Assembly (NCBI GenBank): GCA_964036295.1
Contig: OZ038467.1
Coordinates: forward strand, 15,721,670 to 15,785,669
DNA from: Plumapathes pennacea
Lineage: Eukaryota; Cnidaria; Anthozoa; Antipatharia; Myriopathidae
Length of the DNA stretch: 64,000 nt
Direction: 5' to 3'
In this document: positions 10,401 to 20,501 of the stretch, one piece after another
Position numbering within the stretch: the stretch's first letter is position 1
How the letters are laid out: every line of letters begins with the position of its first letter
Position numbers and translations under genes: made by a program
The notes under the pieces: model-generated
Told to the model about the DNA's origin: nothing
What the model saw: the letters and a program-made list of their open reading frames with translations, nothing else
The model's database searches: none

Positions 10401-10850
10401 GTAGAAAGCTCCCAAAACGGCCACTCTTCGTTTTGCTTTAAATGGTCGCTTACGTTTAAGGTTTAATAAAACAGGGCCTGCTCTAAATGCCATTTCAGAG
10501 GTTTTATAGATTCTTTGAAAGAGGGGTAAACTGACCAGGCATTTATCGCATTCAGGGCCCGCTTGTGACCCCTCCCTCCCTCCCTCCCTCCCTTCTCTGC
10601 GACGCTTCTTAAGAAAACAAACAAACAAAAAGACAAACAGTAGTAAGCTCCCATGAGCGGCCACTCTTCGTTTTGCTTTAAGTGGTCGTTTATGGTTAAG
10701 GTTTATTACAACAGGGTCTTCTCTAAATGCCATTTCAGAGGTTTTGCAAATTCTTTGAGTGAGAAGAAAACTGATCAGGCATTTATCGCATCCAGGGCCC
10801 GCTTAAGCTCCCTTCCCCTCTTCTCTGCGACGCTTGTTAAGAAAACAGAA
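10401..10850 (+). repeat. two tandem units of about 239 bp upstream of copy A
   Basis: Units at 10401-10639 and 10640-10850 each run from GTAGAAAGCTCCCA through CGGCCACTCTTCGTTTTGC, an ATGCCATTTCAGAGG block and GGCCCGCTT to CTGCGACGCTT and AAGAAAAC. The same pair lies at 48512-48960, directly before copy C, so it is part of the original 5' flank of these genes. The second unit ends in A-rich DNA that leads into the ATTGTTCGGATATTGCCC block next to the start codon. Confidence 0.75.
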
Positions 10851-11079
10851 AAAAAAAACAAACAAACAAACAAAAAAAAAAACAAAAAAAAAAAAAACAA
10901 GTGAAAAAACCTAAAGATTGTTCGGATATTGCCCCAGCGAAATCAGTTAGATCGACAAGTCAACTTTCTGTGGGCCTTCAAGTCTTTTCGCCTAATGTGC
11001 TATTAAACTAACTTTTCATGATTAGATAACTTCTTTGACTGACACAAGCTAATAAGCGAAACTAATAAGTTAAACTCAC

Positions 11080-11458
11080 CAATCCGAGTGCTTTCGGCTT
11101 CCGGCAACTCAACCTCCCTCGAATTCTCGCTGAATAACTCCATCGACTGAGCTGGAGATATAAAGATAAAAGTTAATACATAGACCGCACTTTGAGTGTT
11201 TGTGTCATTGCGCGATACGTACCAATGTTTTTATCTTCCGGGACGGGAATAGATTCCAAATCGGGAATAGATTCCAAATCGGGAATAGATTCCAAGGCGC
11301 GCACCGCCAGTCGATGTCGCTCTCCGCTTCCACTGCAGCCCGGTAAGTGGCCCGATCAATTCCGGTGTTACAGGTGCGATGCTGCCAAAGGTCGCATCCA
11401 TCACACTGGAGCGCCTCCTGACGAGGCCTGACGGGCGCGGAACACTGCATGGATGCAC
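11080..11458 (-). pseudogene. PHD-finger-like gene fragment, broken
   Basis: On the minus strand, 11432-11301 encodes VRPRQEALQCDGCDLWQHRT and on to DIDWRC, a CxxC...WxHxxC zinc-binding pattern like the PHD-type modules found in invertebrate transposon-linked proteins. It is followed by three in-frame copies of an 18-bp repeat, a donor (TTG|GTACGT, 11223/11222), a 71-bp intron and a second exon 11151-11080 ending in GTGAGT. The protein-like frame of the second exon (MELFSENSREVELPEAESTR) matches the repeat frame ESIPDL but not the PHD frame. A one-base shift near 11298 therefore seems to break the gene. Identity beyond the zinc module is not recognised. Confidence 0.5.
11245..11296 (+). repeat. 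18-bp tandem repeat, three copies
   Basis: GGGAATAGATTCCAAATC is repeated at 11245, 11263 and 11281 (the last partial). The length is a multiple of three, so it expands the minus-strand remnant in frame by six residues per unit. Confidence 0.9.
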
Positions 11459-11839
11459 TTTGTATTAGCCATAATCGAATCGACATGAGATACCGTAACA
11501 TAAAGACCGTGATTATACTGTACTCGTTTTGCTTTTATACGTTTCCCGCGGATCGAAATTATGATAAATAAGTAAATAGAATAGAATAGATACCTTTATT
11601 TAAGCAGGGTTACTCTTTCAGTATTTACAAATGTAAGAAACTGATATCACTAGAGGCCCTAAAAATAAAGTGTTTTCATTGGTTTATGGACGACAATGAA
11701 AGTCAAACAAAGGCCGGAGTTTAAAAATAGTCAAACCTTGTCGGATCGAAACGACCGGTAGCCTATTATTCACCATATACATAACCTTTGCCGAGGACAC
11801 GACTGAAGGTGAGAACTAAAGAATGAGTTTAGAAAGAGG

Positions 11840-12000
11840 ATTTCAGCTGGCCGTGACTGGATGGCCGCATGTTCGAAAAACGGGGAGATTTTGATGTCGA
11901 TCAATCGGTGGTTCGACGAGTCGAGTACGCGTAGCGGTACATGCACTTCAGAGGTTTGTACTTTGACACTGCAAACTCCGTTCGAAATGCTCGAAATGGA
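11840..12000 (-). repeat. dispersed repeat of about 150 bp, copy 1
   Basis: Reverse complement of the repeat at 13870-14035 and 14140-14290. Shared blocks are CGACTCGTCGAACCACC, ATCGACATCAAAATCTCCC and TTTTTCGAACATG. No ORF. Confidence 0.7.
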
Positions 12001-12082
12001 ATTCAAAAAGGAAAAAAGAAGGACAGATAAAAATTAGGAAAAAAAAATCCCACCATCGTATTTTACAGGGGTCCCACTAGCA

Positions 12083-12099
12083 TATATATATATATATAA
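12083..12099. repeat. (TA)n tract
   Basis: About eight TA dinucleotides following CTAGCA. Confidence 0.85.
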
Positions 12100-12985
12100 T
12101 GACCTTTGCCGCGCCGAGTGTAAATTTTTCTGCAAAAGCGCGCCAAATGGTAATTTATTCCTGTCAAAAGGCGGGAAGGCCTGGCTACTCAACTCTTTCT
12201 TGCGTCATCTCAGAAGTTTTTAGCACTGGCTGTCGTCACAGGCAGCCCACACAGTTTAATGACGTCCCGACCGATCGGTTAATAAGCATTTGTATGAGAG
12301 ATTTTTAAATCACATTTTAGGCGTGAAAATAACATCTTACTTTTAAAATAGGTCTAACATTAGAAGAGTCCTTACTTGAGGGCCCAGATGAGGTTCACTG
12401 TTAAGTGTTATGGGCCTGAATTTTTGTTAAATTAATGTTAAGTGTTATGTAACAAAATTGCAGTTAAGTGTTACAAGACTAGATATTTAATAACTACAAG
12501 GCAAGAGGGCCTAGATGCAGGTTTACTGTTAATTGTTATGGGCCTAAATTTTTTACTGTTTACTTGCCGCCCATGATACTTTTCGAGGCAATTTGGCGCC
12601 AATTTAGCGAGGTTCTTTTTTATGATTGTTCGTGTACGAAAAGAAAAGAAAGGCAGGAAGGCAACACTTTATAATTCCCGACTCGTACATAATCGCCGAT
12701 TTCTCCCCGCAAACACGTTCAAGCGCCATCCGACTCCGGCACAGAACAGAACGATGACTGGCTTCTCATAAACACCGACATAACCCAATAAAATGCCATT
12801 TCTTGATGCGAAAATGCCAGCGAAACCTTGGCTACTTCGATTTCCAGATCATCGGACAGTTATGCATGGATCAGAAAGAAACGGTTGGTGTCAATTTGAA
12901 TCCCCACCACCCCTCCCAAAGTGACAATTTTTCAAACGCTCATTCTCATTCTCGCTCGTGTTTGAGAAAATCCTAAAGATTTTCC

Positions 12986-13013
12986 CCTCCCCCCCCCCCC
13001 CCCCCCCCCCCCC
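12986..13013 (+). repeat. poly-C tract before copy A
   Basis: An uninterrupted run of about 26 C residues immediately before the second GCGACGCTTGTTAA block of copy A. It coincides with the right edge of the extra 2 kb. Confidence 0.9.
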
Positions 13014-13157
13014 TCTTTGCGACGCTTGTTAAAAAATACAAAAACAAAAACAAGTGAAAAAATCCTGAACATTGTTTTGATATTGCCCAGCAAAATGTCT
13101 GGGAGCGAACCCGTTCTCTTTTTTATCTCATTGTCGCCTCTGTTGTCTCTTTACCAG

Positions 13158-13691
13158 ATGGCTGAATACGAGAAAATTAAAGAAGCAAAAAACCCCGGAG
13201 AGTCTGCTAATATCTTTTCCATCCTCTCGTTCTCCTGGATGGACGGAACATTGGCCACTGGTAACACACGACCGCTGGAAAACAGCGACTTGTTTCCATT
13301 GCTGGACGAAGACAAGACCAAGGAATTGACCGAGAGGTTGGAGGACACCTGGTCAAAAGAATGTCGGCGACATCCAAACTTTAGCGGGAAAAAAAGCCGC
13401 AGCTTGTTATGGGCCTTGTTATTTGTATTCCATTGGAATGAGTACGTGTTTCTGTTCTGTACGTCTATGATAGCAGCATTGTGTAACGTGTTACAGCCTC
13501 TTTTCCTCAGCATACTGTTGTTGGTTTTAATGAATCAGTCAACAGAGGATGTCTGGTCGGCGTGCGGTTATGGTGCAGGGATTTGCATAACTACTTTCAT
13601 TAGAACCATGGCGACTCATCATTTTTTTTACAATGCATACATGATGGGCATGAGAATGAAAGCGGCCACAATTGGACTAGTTTTCAAAAAG
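13158..13691 (+). CDS. copy A exon 1: cytosolic N terminus and first TM helices
   Basis: Encodes residues 1-178, starting MAEYEKIKEAKNP, with the SFSWMDGTLATGNTRPLENS segment typical of ABCC N termini and two hydrophobic spans (about 92-135). Ends AAAAAG|GTAAAG, phase 0. An upstream ATG at 13095 is in frame only in this copy; in B and C it is out of frame, so ATG 13158 is preferred. Confidence 0.9.
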
Positions 13692-16600
13692 GTAAAGTAT
13701 TGCTTTCTTTACTGAATCAAATGCATTTTACTGAGCTTTATCACCACATTCACATTTGCAGGCAAAGGTTTCTATATTATAAAATAATTATGACTAGCGG
13801 GACCCCGTAAAATACGGTAAACGGCGGGTTTCTTTCTTTTTCTTCTTCTTTTTTTTTCCTGTTTGAAGTTCATTTTGAGCATCTCGAATGCAGCTTACGG
13901 TGTCAAAGCACAAACTTCTCTGCGGTGCGTGAAGCACTCGACATACCGGACTCGACGAATCGCCCATCGATCGACATAAACTAGTATGTGAGATTTGAAA
14001 TCTCTTCGCTTTTCGAACATGCAGCAGCATCAGCCTGACATTCGGTAACCTGACAGATCACATTCTCCTTCTAAGCTCATCTTCAATTTCTAAAATAACT
14101 GTGGTGGGCATACGAGGCCAATATTTATACTGTTTTTAACATCTCAAACGCAGTTTACATCAGTCAAAGTACAAAACTTCTGTAGTGCATGTACCACTCG
14201 ATCGTACTCGACTCGTCGAACCACCAATCGATCGACATCAAAATCTCCCGTTTTTCGAACATGGGGCCATCCAGTCACCTGAGAGCTGAAATTCTCTTTC
14301 TGTGTGACGTGGATTTTTGCTTGAGAGTCGGTTGGGGAAGGTCTTCGAACCGAAACAAGCAACAGGGAGACCTCACTGCTAGTCCCAATCTAGCCAGGGA
14401 ACTCGCTTGCTGGAATAACTCTCCGGAACGGTAGACAATAATTCTTTATTGAGTGCCGGCAAGTGTACTGCTTGAACCCAAGGCTAAGGGCCGATTTTTA
14501 AAACAAGGTTTAGACCGCGGTTAAGAAAGTCTTGGTCTAAACAAAATTTAAACAATGGCCAAGCTTAACAAACAACGGCTAAACGCCCTCTTTATAAACC
14601 GACTCCAATCCATGTTCTAAAAATGCAATTTAACGTTTGGCTAACCCTGTTTTACGGCGTCCGTCTAAACTTCAATTTGGCGATAAACCACAAGTTAGAC
14701 TTTGTTTAAAAAATCAGCCCTTAGAGTTCTTTCCTACATCTTAGCAGCTTCGTCTCTGTGCTCTGATTATGGTAAGCAGTGTTTTTCTACGTTAAATATA
14801 CAGTTCATCCAATATATTAATCCCTAAACAAGCAACGTTAATATTGCATTCCTGTACCAAAGAAATATCCCTAGTTGTAACGCAGAAGATTAAGTATAGC
14901 CACTTGAAGTTCCGTTTGGAATTTCCTATACGCTAACTCTCAGAGCAGTTTTCACGAACGACCCATACGCAAGCGCAAGCACAAGGTCCTTATTTCACCG
15001 TGAAAACAAGCTCGACACAAGCGAAAGCACAAGGATTAAATTATTTTCATCCTTGTGCATGCGCTTGTTCTTTGCGCTTGCATGGGTCGAGCCTGTGTTC
15101 ACTGTGAACTTTGTGCTTGCGTCGCTCGTGAAAACCAGGCCTTAGATTTCAGTGTCTGAAATGTCAACCGTGACATTTGCGCGCATTCGAACGATTTTTA
15201 TACAATCACATGATAAACAAGTAATCATATGAGTTATGGTATTAAGAAAATAACTTCTACAATGACCGCTCTCTCATTGCATTTCTTCCTCAATCTGCTT
15301 TGTTGGGTATCAGTTACAAAGAGCTTATTTTTCCGGCAATTATTCAATAGTTACTTGGATAAAACAAAAGAGGTGTCACGGAAAAGGGTTTTCTTGTAAA
15401 TTTTCCGTATGTGTTTTTAGACTTGTCCAGAAATGACTTCGTGATGACTTTGTCTGCTTTTGTGATGTTTACACGACGCTTGTCCTCTACAGGTCTTGTG
15501 CCTCGAACAAGCGAGCTTTTCAATACTAACAAGTGGTTACGTCATGAACTTGGTCGCCGGTGATGCCCAGCGCATTGATAGGCCAGTGTCTGCCTTAATT
15601 ATTATTATCAAAACTCTGTTTGAAGTTGGTGCCGTCGCTGTGTTGACCTGGTGCTTGGTGGGCTACCAAGCCTTGGCCGGAGTCCTTTTTATGGTCTCTC
15701 TTGCTGTTTACTATATCATCATGGGAAAAGTGTGCAATATACTTCGCATCAGAATTGCCCAAGTGACCGACAAACGTTTGAGCTACATGAATGCTATTAT
15801 ACCTGGAATCCGTGCGGTTAAGATGCACGCCTGGGAATGGCCTTTCTTGGAAATGGTGAAACAACTTAGAAAGTGAGTGCGCGAATAAAAAATTGCCATT
15901 TTGTTCTTAGGCACATGTTTTATCATTCAAATTATGCTAAGGCTATGTATTGTGTAATAAATAGAACCATTAACGTCATAGGTAACTATTATGTCCCCCC
16001 CCCCCCCCCCCTCCCCTCTCCCTAAATCAGTGTTGGCGTGAATTGGTGAAGTTAGGTACTGTGTGCGACTGATATTCCTGCAACAATGATTTGGGGAAGG
16101 GAGGGAGGAATTTGTATTGTTGCAACACCTTTGGCCGTGATTGTAGCTATAAAAACCAAATATCTTTACACTAGTTGGATCCTGTTGCAACATGCTGAAC
16201 CATTGCTTTTGCGTAAAATCTGTCAACTACAGTTTGAAAAATTGTTGAGTTCGAATAAGAATCCTTGGCGAAATTATCAATATAATTTTGGGACTCGAAA
16301 AAGTAAACAAGCGACTCTCGCTTTCAGTTTTAAATTTGTTACACTTGAACAAAAGAAACGTACTTTATCAAGTCAGGACGCATCGTTGGCTGGAGCTGAC
16401 TGGTCTGACTGTGCAAAACTGATTGAGTTACGATTCTAACTGCGCTTTTCTTGGCTTGAAAGATGGTCTCAGAGTATTCTGTACCTGCGTGTAGAAAGTT
16501 GTCTCAGCAAATTTGGACGCTAGCTTGTCCACGAAAACTTAAAAACATGTGCACATAGTAACGGAACTAAACCAGACTGCCGTGCGGCAAACATTTGTTT

Positions 16601-19600
16601 AGCGACCGACTGGTGACATCGTGCTACAACCACATCTACATATACTCTATTACTCTACAACGGTTTCCCATGAAGTGGAGATAATTATATAAAAGTCTTG
16701 TAATACAAGTGTAAAACTGTTAGTAATAGTAATTAGTAATAGAAACTATTTCTAAGCTTAGTTTGTAGACAATAATCTCCTAGGGATGCTTATTGCTTTC
16801 TTTTGCTTTGGCTTCAGAGAAGAGATGAGGTGGATCCGAGTGAAAAGTGTCATCTTATCTACGTTCTCTTCATTGATGTATTCCAGCCAACCTGTCGCCA
16901 GTTTTATCAGCATCGCAGTCCTGTCATCATCTGGACTAGGACTAACAACCTACAACATGATGCTGACTTTGTCGCTTATCGCTACTGCAAAAGTAGTAAA
17001 CATAGCAGAACCCATCAGTTTCTTGGCCGATTTTTTTGCTGGACTTGGTCGAATCCAGAAGATGCTCGAGGAGAACAACTTGCGAAAGGTTACTTCCAGT
17101 GACATTTTGCGTACGTCTTTTGACTTAGACAATAGACACAACCGAGGGCAAAAAACATATTTTGATCTCAATTCTGTCTTTTCGAGTCTACATGCGCCAC
17201 GGAGCATTCTCTTACTCGACAATGTCACGTGCTGCTGGCAGAAAGACGTGATTTTGAAATCTGTCTCCTTGTCGGTTTCTGAGGGGGAACTTGTCATAGT
17301 CACTGGTCCTGTTGGTTGCGGTAAATCATCCCTCTTGATGGCCATTCTACAGGAACTGCCTTGTTCCCAGGGCACCATATCGTGCTCTGGTCAGATAGTA
17401 CATGTGCCACAGTTGGCCTGGATATTCTCTGGAACAGTTCGAGAGAATATCATTTTCGGTCAAGACATGGAGCCAAAACGGTACAAGGAAGTCCTTGAAG
17501 CTTGTGCCCTAACAAAAGATATTGAAGATTTCCCTGGTGGTGACATGACCATGATCGGTGAGCGTGGAGTAGTTTTGAGTGGTGGTCAGCGTGCACGTGT
17601 CGCCCTCGCACGCGCAGTGTATGCAGACGCCGACGTGTATTTGTTGGACGACCCCCTGAGTGCTGTGGACGCTGAAGTTGGCAAGCACATTTTTGAAAAA
17701 TGCATCTGTGGAATACTGGTGCAGAAGACGAGGATTGTGGTCACCCACTGCCAGCAGATTCTGACAAACGCAGAACATCTTGTCATCATGAAAGATGGAT
17801 CGATTATCAACCAAGGCAGTTACATGCACCTGCGAAAAGCTGGTGTTGAATTCCAGGAAATGACTGCTGAAAACACAAATTCGGAAAAATGTCCCGTTAA
17901 TCAAGATACCTCGAGGAAAAGAAAAAGGACAGACGATGCGATTGGTTTAGAAATCGAAGAGGAGGATCGCTTGACGGGGACGGTGACTTGGTCTCTTTAC
18001 TGGAAATATCTCCGTGCAGGACTTTCGTCCTTGATGCTGATCAGCTTTGCTATGTTCTTTGTTCTGGCTCAAGGTAAGGCAAACATTTAAGCTAGATGTC
18101 AGTGTTTCAACATTCTAGTAGCCTAAATTTCAGTCGCTCTCCAATTTGTCCCGGCAGGTTCTTGGCGCCGGACTCTTGAGGTGTAACCAGCGCCAGGGAC
18201 CTGTGGACGAACTTCGGCTCGGCCGAAATTCAAGATAACATTTTAGTATCATGAAGCGACTTAGAGAGAAACGTTAGCGACTTCAATGTATCTGAGTTTT
18301 ATAACCTAATCTATTACACTGACTGACGGAAGACATAAACCACTAAACGAACAGCTACGAAGTTCGAAATATCTTCTTTCTCCAGTTTCTGTTGTCCTTC
18401 CTGATTGGTGGGTTTTGCATATGAGCAATTTGCCACGTTTCCAGTGGGAAGCAAGTGAAAACCTACACATCTACGCTGGATTAGCGAGTTTGGCTTTCCT
18501 CATGCTACTCGTCAGAGCCCTCCTGTTCTTCAGCACGACGCTAAATTCGTCGCAACATCTCCATAAAAGAATGCTAGCCGCTGTACTCAAGGCTCCCGTG
18601 GTGTTTTTTGACACAAATCCTGTTGGACGGGTTTTAAACCGGTTTTCTACAGACATAGCGTTGATGGACGAGATGTTACCGGACACGTTTCTGAACGCCA
18701 GTCAAATTGTACTTTTCTGCATCAGTGCTATTGTCTTGCCTTCCTCGCTCAACCCATGGGTCCTATTGGTGCTGTTTCCTTTGATTGCCCTTTTCTTTAT
18801 CATTGGTAAGTATTACGTGAAGACGTCTCGAGAGCTGAGACGTTTAGAAGCGATGAATAGAAGTCCAGTGTTTTCACATTTAGCCGACTCTCTGGAAGGA
18901 ATAGTGACTATTCGTACTTACAAGAGAGAGGAAATGTTCCTGGAGCAACTTTACAGGTAAGAGACCAAGACGAAAAATAGGGGTTAATTAACATTCATAA
19001 AAAGACCATAGTTTTTGGTGTATTTTGGTACAGTGACGCTGCTATTTAATTGCTGTCAGTTTGTTATTTTTGAAATATATATTTTTTGCTTTTTCTTAAT
19101 ATATACAGGCATCAGGACACGCACAACAAAACTTGGTTTCTAATGTTAGGGAGCGCGAGGTGGATGGCTATTCGCTTGGATGCAATCTGCGTTTGTTTTA
19201 TTACTGCGGTGCTGTTCATCTCAATTTTAACGCAGGCTGATGCAGGTGAGTATGTAGCCCATCTTGTGGCTTCACCCTTTATTTAATGAATTCATGGTGG
19301 AAAGAAAAGTAGACATTTATTTGATAGAGTGGTCTCCAAAGTACTCTTTCAAACCAGTTTTGCCTTTCGAAAATTGCGGGAATGCTGTCCGAATTTTAAA
19401 GTGTGAAATTAACCACAGGTTTTGCTAACAGACTAATGATTCTCTGAGACACTAAGAGTTATCATATTTAGTATCGAGGAGATTTATCCTGGAAGAATCA
19501 AGATAAACGGAAACTGGCGATGTCCACTCTCGATATGCTAGTTCGGCAGTTTTTCTAACTCCTCATCGTTTTTAATGTTTTTAGGTGCAACCGCCTTGTC

Positions 19601-20501
19601 TTTGGTCTACACTTTGCAACTAACTGTAGACACCTCCCAATATGGTGTACGAAAGTGTTCAGATGTCGAGAACTATATGACGTCAGTTGAACGTGTGATC
19701 ACTTACACCGAGATCGAACCAGAGCCTGGGTACGAGGTGTCAACCCAGCCCCCAGAGGATTTGCCTCAGCACGGCCGCGTAGAAATGGAGAATATGTCTC
19801 TTCTTTACTACCCAGGGGGTCCGGAAGTGCTTCAAGATGTTTCATTCACCATCAAGCCAAAGCAAAGAATTGGAATAGCAGGGCGCACGGGAGCGGGAAA
19901 GTCTTCACTTGTCGCCGCCCTTCTCCGCATGCCAGAACCCGCGGGTCGAATAATTGTGGACGGTGTTGATATTCAAAGTCTGAACATCCAAAGCTCTCGT
20001 CGTGCATTTTCAGTCATCACTCAAGATCCAATCCTGTTCACTGGCACACTCCGTATGAACTTGGATCCGTTTGAGAAAAGTCAGGATAGTGAAATTTGGC
20101 AAGCCCTGGATGAAGCAGGTTTGAAAGCCAAAGTGTCGAAGCTGTCCAAACAGCTGTATGAAGAAATCCTGGAATGCGGAGCAAACTTCAGTACTGGTGA
20201 ACGGCAGCTGCTATGCCTGGCTCGCGCTTTGCTTCAGAACAGCAAAATTATGGTTATGGATGAAGCCACGGCCAACGTGGATTACGAGACGGACCGCCTC
20301 ATCCAGGAAACCATCCGCGACAAATTCCAGGAGTGCACAGTGATCACGATAGCGCATCGATTGAACACCATCATGGACTACGACAAAGTTCTGGTAATGG
20401 AGAAAGGACGAGTGGTGGAGTTTGACGAGCCGAATGTTTTGCTGGAAAAAGAGCGAGGTGTGTTTTTGGGGCTGTATAGGAGCCATCACCTCAATGTTTA
20501 A
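13158..20501 (+). CDS. ABCC transporter, MRP4/ABCC4-like, copy A (six exons)
   Basis: Exons 13158-13691, 15493-15872, 16818-18073, 18386-18956, 19109-19245 and 19585-20501 join to 3795 nt (1264 residues; human MRP4 is about 1325). Every junction has an AG acceptor and GT donor, with phases 0,2,1,2,1. NBD1 has Walker A GPVGCGKSS (about 468-476), LSGGQRARVALARA (558) and Walker B VYLLDDPLSAVD (578). NBD2 has GRTGAGKSS (1059), signature FSTGERQ (1161), IMVMDEATANVD and AHRLNT. As in other ABCC proteins, NBD1 has Asp in place of the catalytic Glu. MRP4-type signs are the short N terminus with no TMD0 and segments such as PVVFFDTNPVGRVLNRFS and RWMAIRLDAIC. The family exports organic anions and conjugates across the plasma membrane with ATP; the substrate here is unknown. 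The ATG is directly preceded by TCTCTTTACCAG, a likely acceptor, so a 5' untranslated exon is probable. Confidence 0.93.
13870..14290 (+). repeat. two direct copies of the 150-bp dispersed repeat in intron 1
   Basis: Copies at about 13870-14035 and 14140-14290 share AGTGCATGTACCACTCGA-like, CGACTCGTCGAA and TTTTCGAACATG blocks. Both are inverted relative to the copy at 11840-12000. Confidence 0.65.
14485..14723. mobile_element. MITE in intron 1 of copy A (TAAGGGC termini)
   Basis: Ends TAAGGGCCGATTTTTAAAAC and, inverted, TAAGGGCTGATTTTTTAAAC; 239 bp, no ORF. Not found in intron 1 of copies B or C. Confidence 0.75.
14943..15144. mobile_element. MITE in intron 1 of copy A (GGTTTTCACGAGCGAC termini)
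   Basis: The left end CAGTTTTCACGAACGAC matches the inverted right end CCTGGTTTTCACGAGCGAC. The interior has inverted GCAAGCGCAAGCACAAGG / CCTTGTGCATGCGCTTG blocks. About 200 bp, no ORF, absent from copies B and C. Confidence 0.75.
15493..15872 (+). CDS. copy A exon 2: TMD1 middle
   Basis: Acceptor CTCTACAG|GTCTTG, donor AGAAA|GTGAGT (phase 2). Encodes residues 179-305 with NLVAGDAQRID, two TM spans (ALIIIIKTLFEVGAVAVL...; LAGVLFMVSLAVYYIIMG) and the intracellular GIRAVKMHAWEWPF motif, equivalent to the conserved GIRxxKMYAWE of MRP proteins. Confidence 0.92.
15992..16012 (+). repeat. poly-C tract in intron 2 of copy A
   Basis: C run flanked by TATGTC and TCCCCTCTCC. Copies B and C have short C-rich sequence at the same place. 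Confidence 0.85.
16818..18073 (+). CDS. copy A exon 3: end of TMD1, NBD1, linker, TM7
   Basis: Acceptor TTTGGCTTCAG|AGAAGAG, donor CTCAAG|GTAAGG (phase 1). It covers residues 305-724, the whole first nucleotide-binding domain and a charged linker (SRKRKRTDDAIGLEIEEEDR). It is 9 nt shorter than in B and C, lacking three residues in SSLHAP before NBD1. Confidence 0.95.
18386..18956 (+). CDS. copy A exon 4: TMD2 first half
   Basis: Acceptor TTCTCCAG|TTTCTG, donor TTTACAG|GTAAGA (phase 2). Encodes VLPDWWVLHMSNLPRFQWEA, TM helices, then NRSPVFSHLADSLEGIVTIR, the conserved MRP segment before the last intracellular loop. Confidence 0.95.
19109..19245 (+). CDS. copy A exon 5: TMD2 helix (137 nt)
   Basis: Acceptor ATATACAG|GCATC, donor GATGCAG|GTGAGT (phase 1). 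Encodes HQDTHNKTWFLMLGSARWMA and RLDAICVCFITAVLF, aligning with the MRP4 HQDLHSEAWF...RWFAVRLDAIC region. Confidence 0.93.
19585..20501 (+). CDS. copy A exon 6: last TM segment, NBD2 and C terminus
   Basis: Acceptor TTTTTAG|GTGCAA; stop TAA at 20499. Covers residues 960-1264, including the complete NBD2 with signature FSTGERQ instead of LSGGQ. Ends GLYRSHHLNV; no PDZ-type C terminus is evident. Confidence 0.95.

Larger units (their letters stand above)
10941..13009. other. 2.07 kb extra DNA splitting the 5' flank of copy A
   Basis: In copy C the A-rich stretch, GATATTGCCCAG and the first exon follow one another within about 150 bp. In copy A the GCGACGCTTGTTAA...GATATTGCCC block appears twice, at about 10830-10938 and 13018-13098, with 2 kb between. 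That DNA holds the minus-strand PHD-like remnant (11080-11458), a repeat related to 13.87-14.30 kb (11840-12000), a (TA)n tract (12083-12099) and a poly-C run. The duplicated block suggests insertion with a long target duplication, or unequal exchange. Confidence 0.55.

Noticed and set aside
10088..10441. Frames with CLFV or KQTN repeats
   Set aside because: They translate the (TTTG)n microsatellite.
13151..13513. Minus-strand frames of 60-145 codons opposite every ABCC exon (also 16950-17378, 17509-17904, 38382-38777, 54432-54827)
   Set aside because: They are shadows of strongly conserved sense codons, recur at the same place in all three copies and lack splice context or domains.
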